From contig SKTG01000136.1 in assembly GCA_007118045.1 (NCBI GenBank), forward strand, positions 1 to 13,191: DNA of 13,191 nucleotides. Reading direction: 5' to 3'. Below, piece after piece: positions 12,907 to 13,191 of the stretch. The notes below the pieces were generated by a model. The model had not been told where the DNA came from. It did not search any database and was given only the letters and a program-made list of their open reading frames with translations. Each line of letters begins with the position of its first letter. Positions within the stretch are counted from its first letter, which is position 1. The translations under genes were made by a program, and so were the position numbers. This stretch comes from Nitriliruptoraceae bacterium. Lineage in GTDB: Bacteria > Actinomycetota > Nitriliruptoria > Nitriliruptorales > Nitriliruptoraceae.

Positions 12907-12975
12907 GGCGGTCGATCGCGCACTGGCGCGTTCCACGCAGCGCGCTCGGCGTTGCCGCGTCTCGGAGGTACCCAC

Positions 12976-13191
12976 GTGTCGGACGACGCTCGCCGACTCG
13001 CTCGCCGCATCGTCGACGAGATCGAGGCTCGCGCCGCGACGTCCCCGAGCGCGGCAGCCGGGTTCCGGCCGATCCCGCAGGGTGCGGCTCCGGCGGCACC
13101 GGAGCCCGACACGCCCGCGCAGCAGGCCGCCCGACGGATCGTCGCCGAGGTCTTCGACCACTGGCGGCCGGACGCGACCGAGGACGGTCCA
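12976..13191 (+). CDS. Unidentified protein, cut by the right window edge
   Basis: The first 72 codons of a gene starting with the GTG at 12976, preceded by a strong GGAGGT six bases upstream. No stop occurs before the window ends. The visible part is Ala/Arg/Pro-rich. Two similar short segments, LARRIVDEIEARA (about residues 8-20) and AARRIVAEVFDHW (about 51-63), are separated by a Pro/Ala-rich linker. This suggests two copies of a short amphipathic helix. I do not recognise the family. It is divergent from the SRAP gene, with 117 bp between. Confidence 0.7.
   Translation, partial: MSDDARRLARRIVDEIEARAATSPSAAAGFRPIPQGAAPAAPEPDTPAQQAARRIVAEVFDHWRPDATEDGP

Noticed and set aside
1..13191. CRISPR array, tRNA, rRNA, transposase or prophage module
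   Set aside because: I saw no spaced direct repeats of CRISPR type, no tRNA-like cloverleaf and no transposase or phage structural motifs. The immunity-type gene is a common chromosomal family and does not by itself indicate a prophage.

Overview
The window is about 13 kb of very GC-rich DNA with strongly G/C-ending codons and frequent GTG starts. Its gene content is actinobacterial: a DUF3152 protease, an AMIN-like exoprotein, a DUF2510 fragment, SLH repeats with paired cysteines, and a SixA-type phosphatase. A deep-branching, SLH-rich actinobacterial lineage (for example Nitriliruptoria or Acidimicrobiia relatives) would fit, but the taxon is inferred from family content only.

Left part (1-1477). 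This is mostly non-coding. It holds a 15-bp tandem repeat tract at 64-153, an AT-rich palindrome near 307-323, and one small leftward gene at 577-944. That gene joins a superinfection-immunity membrane domain to DUF2510 and is broken by a one-base frameshift. A 533-bp gap (945-1477) follows, rich in inverted and direct repeats.

Central part (1478-7801). Four secreted proteins in alternating orientation (+,-,+,-) each carry three S-layer homology (SLH) repeats, twelve in all: a DUF3152 zinc protease, an AMIN-like protein, an M15/VanY-like D,D-carboxypeptidase, and a 5'-nucleotidase-family phosphoesterase. In the last, the SLH repeats sit inside the catalytic domain. The two convergent gaps hold strong stem-loops that look like bidirectional terminators. 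The divergent gaps should hold the promoters. Together they look like a cell-surface toolkit for peptidoglycan trimming, proteolysis and nucleotide scavenging, anchored to the wall by SLH repeats.

Right-centre (7962-12117). This is a probable co-directional operon: hemE (uroporphyrinogen decarboxylase), a gene whose product resembles the ferrochelatase fold but lacks its catalytic residues, and hemG/cgoX. A short 15-bp-repeat ORF follows and overlaps a SixA-like histidine phosphatase by 4 bp (GTGA). Overlaps of 11, 4 and 4 bp point to translational coupling.

Right end (12166-13191). A leftward SRAP/YedK/HMCES-type abasic-site protein, possibly from a leaderless mRNA, is divergent from a rightward unidentified gene cut by the window edge.

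The points most worth following are the 15-bp repeat family at two loci, the SLH-interrupted nucleotidase, the degenerate ferrochelatase-like protein between hemE and hemG, and the frameshifted immunity gene.
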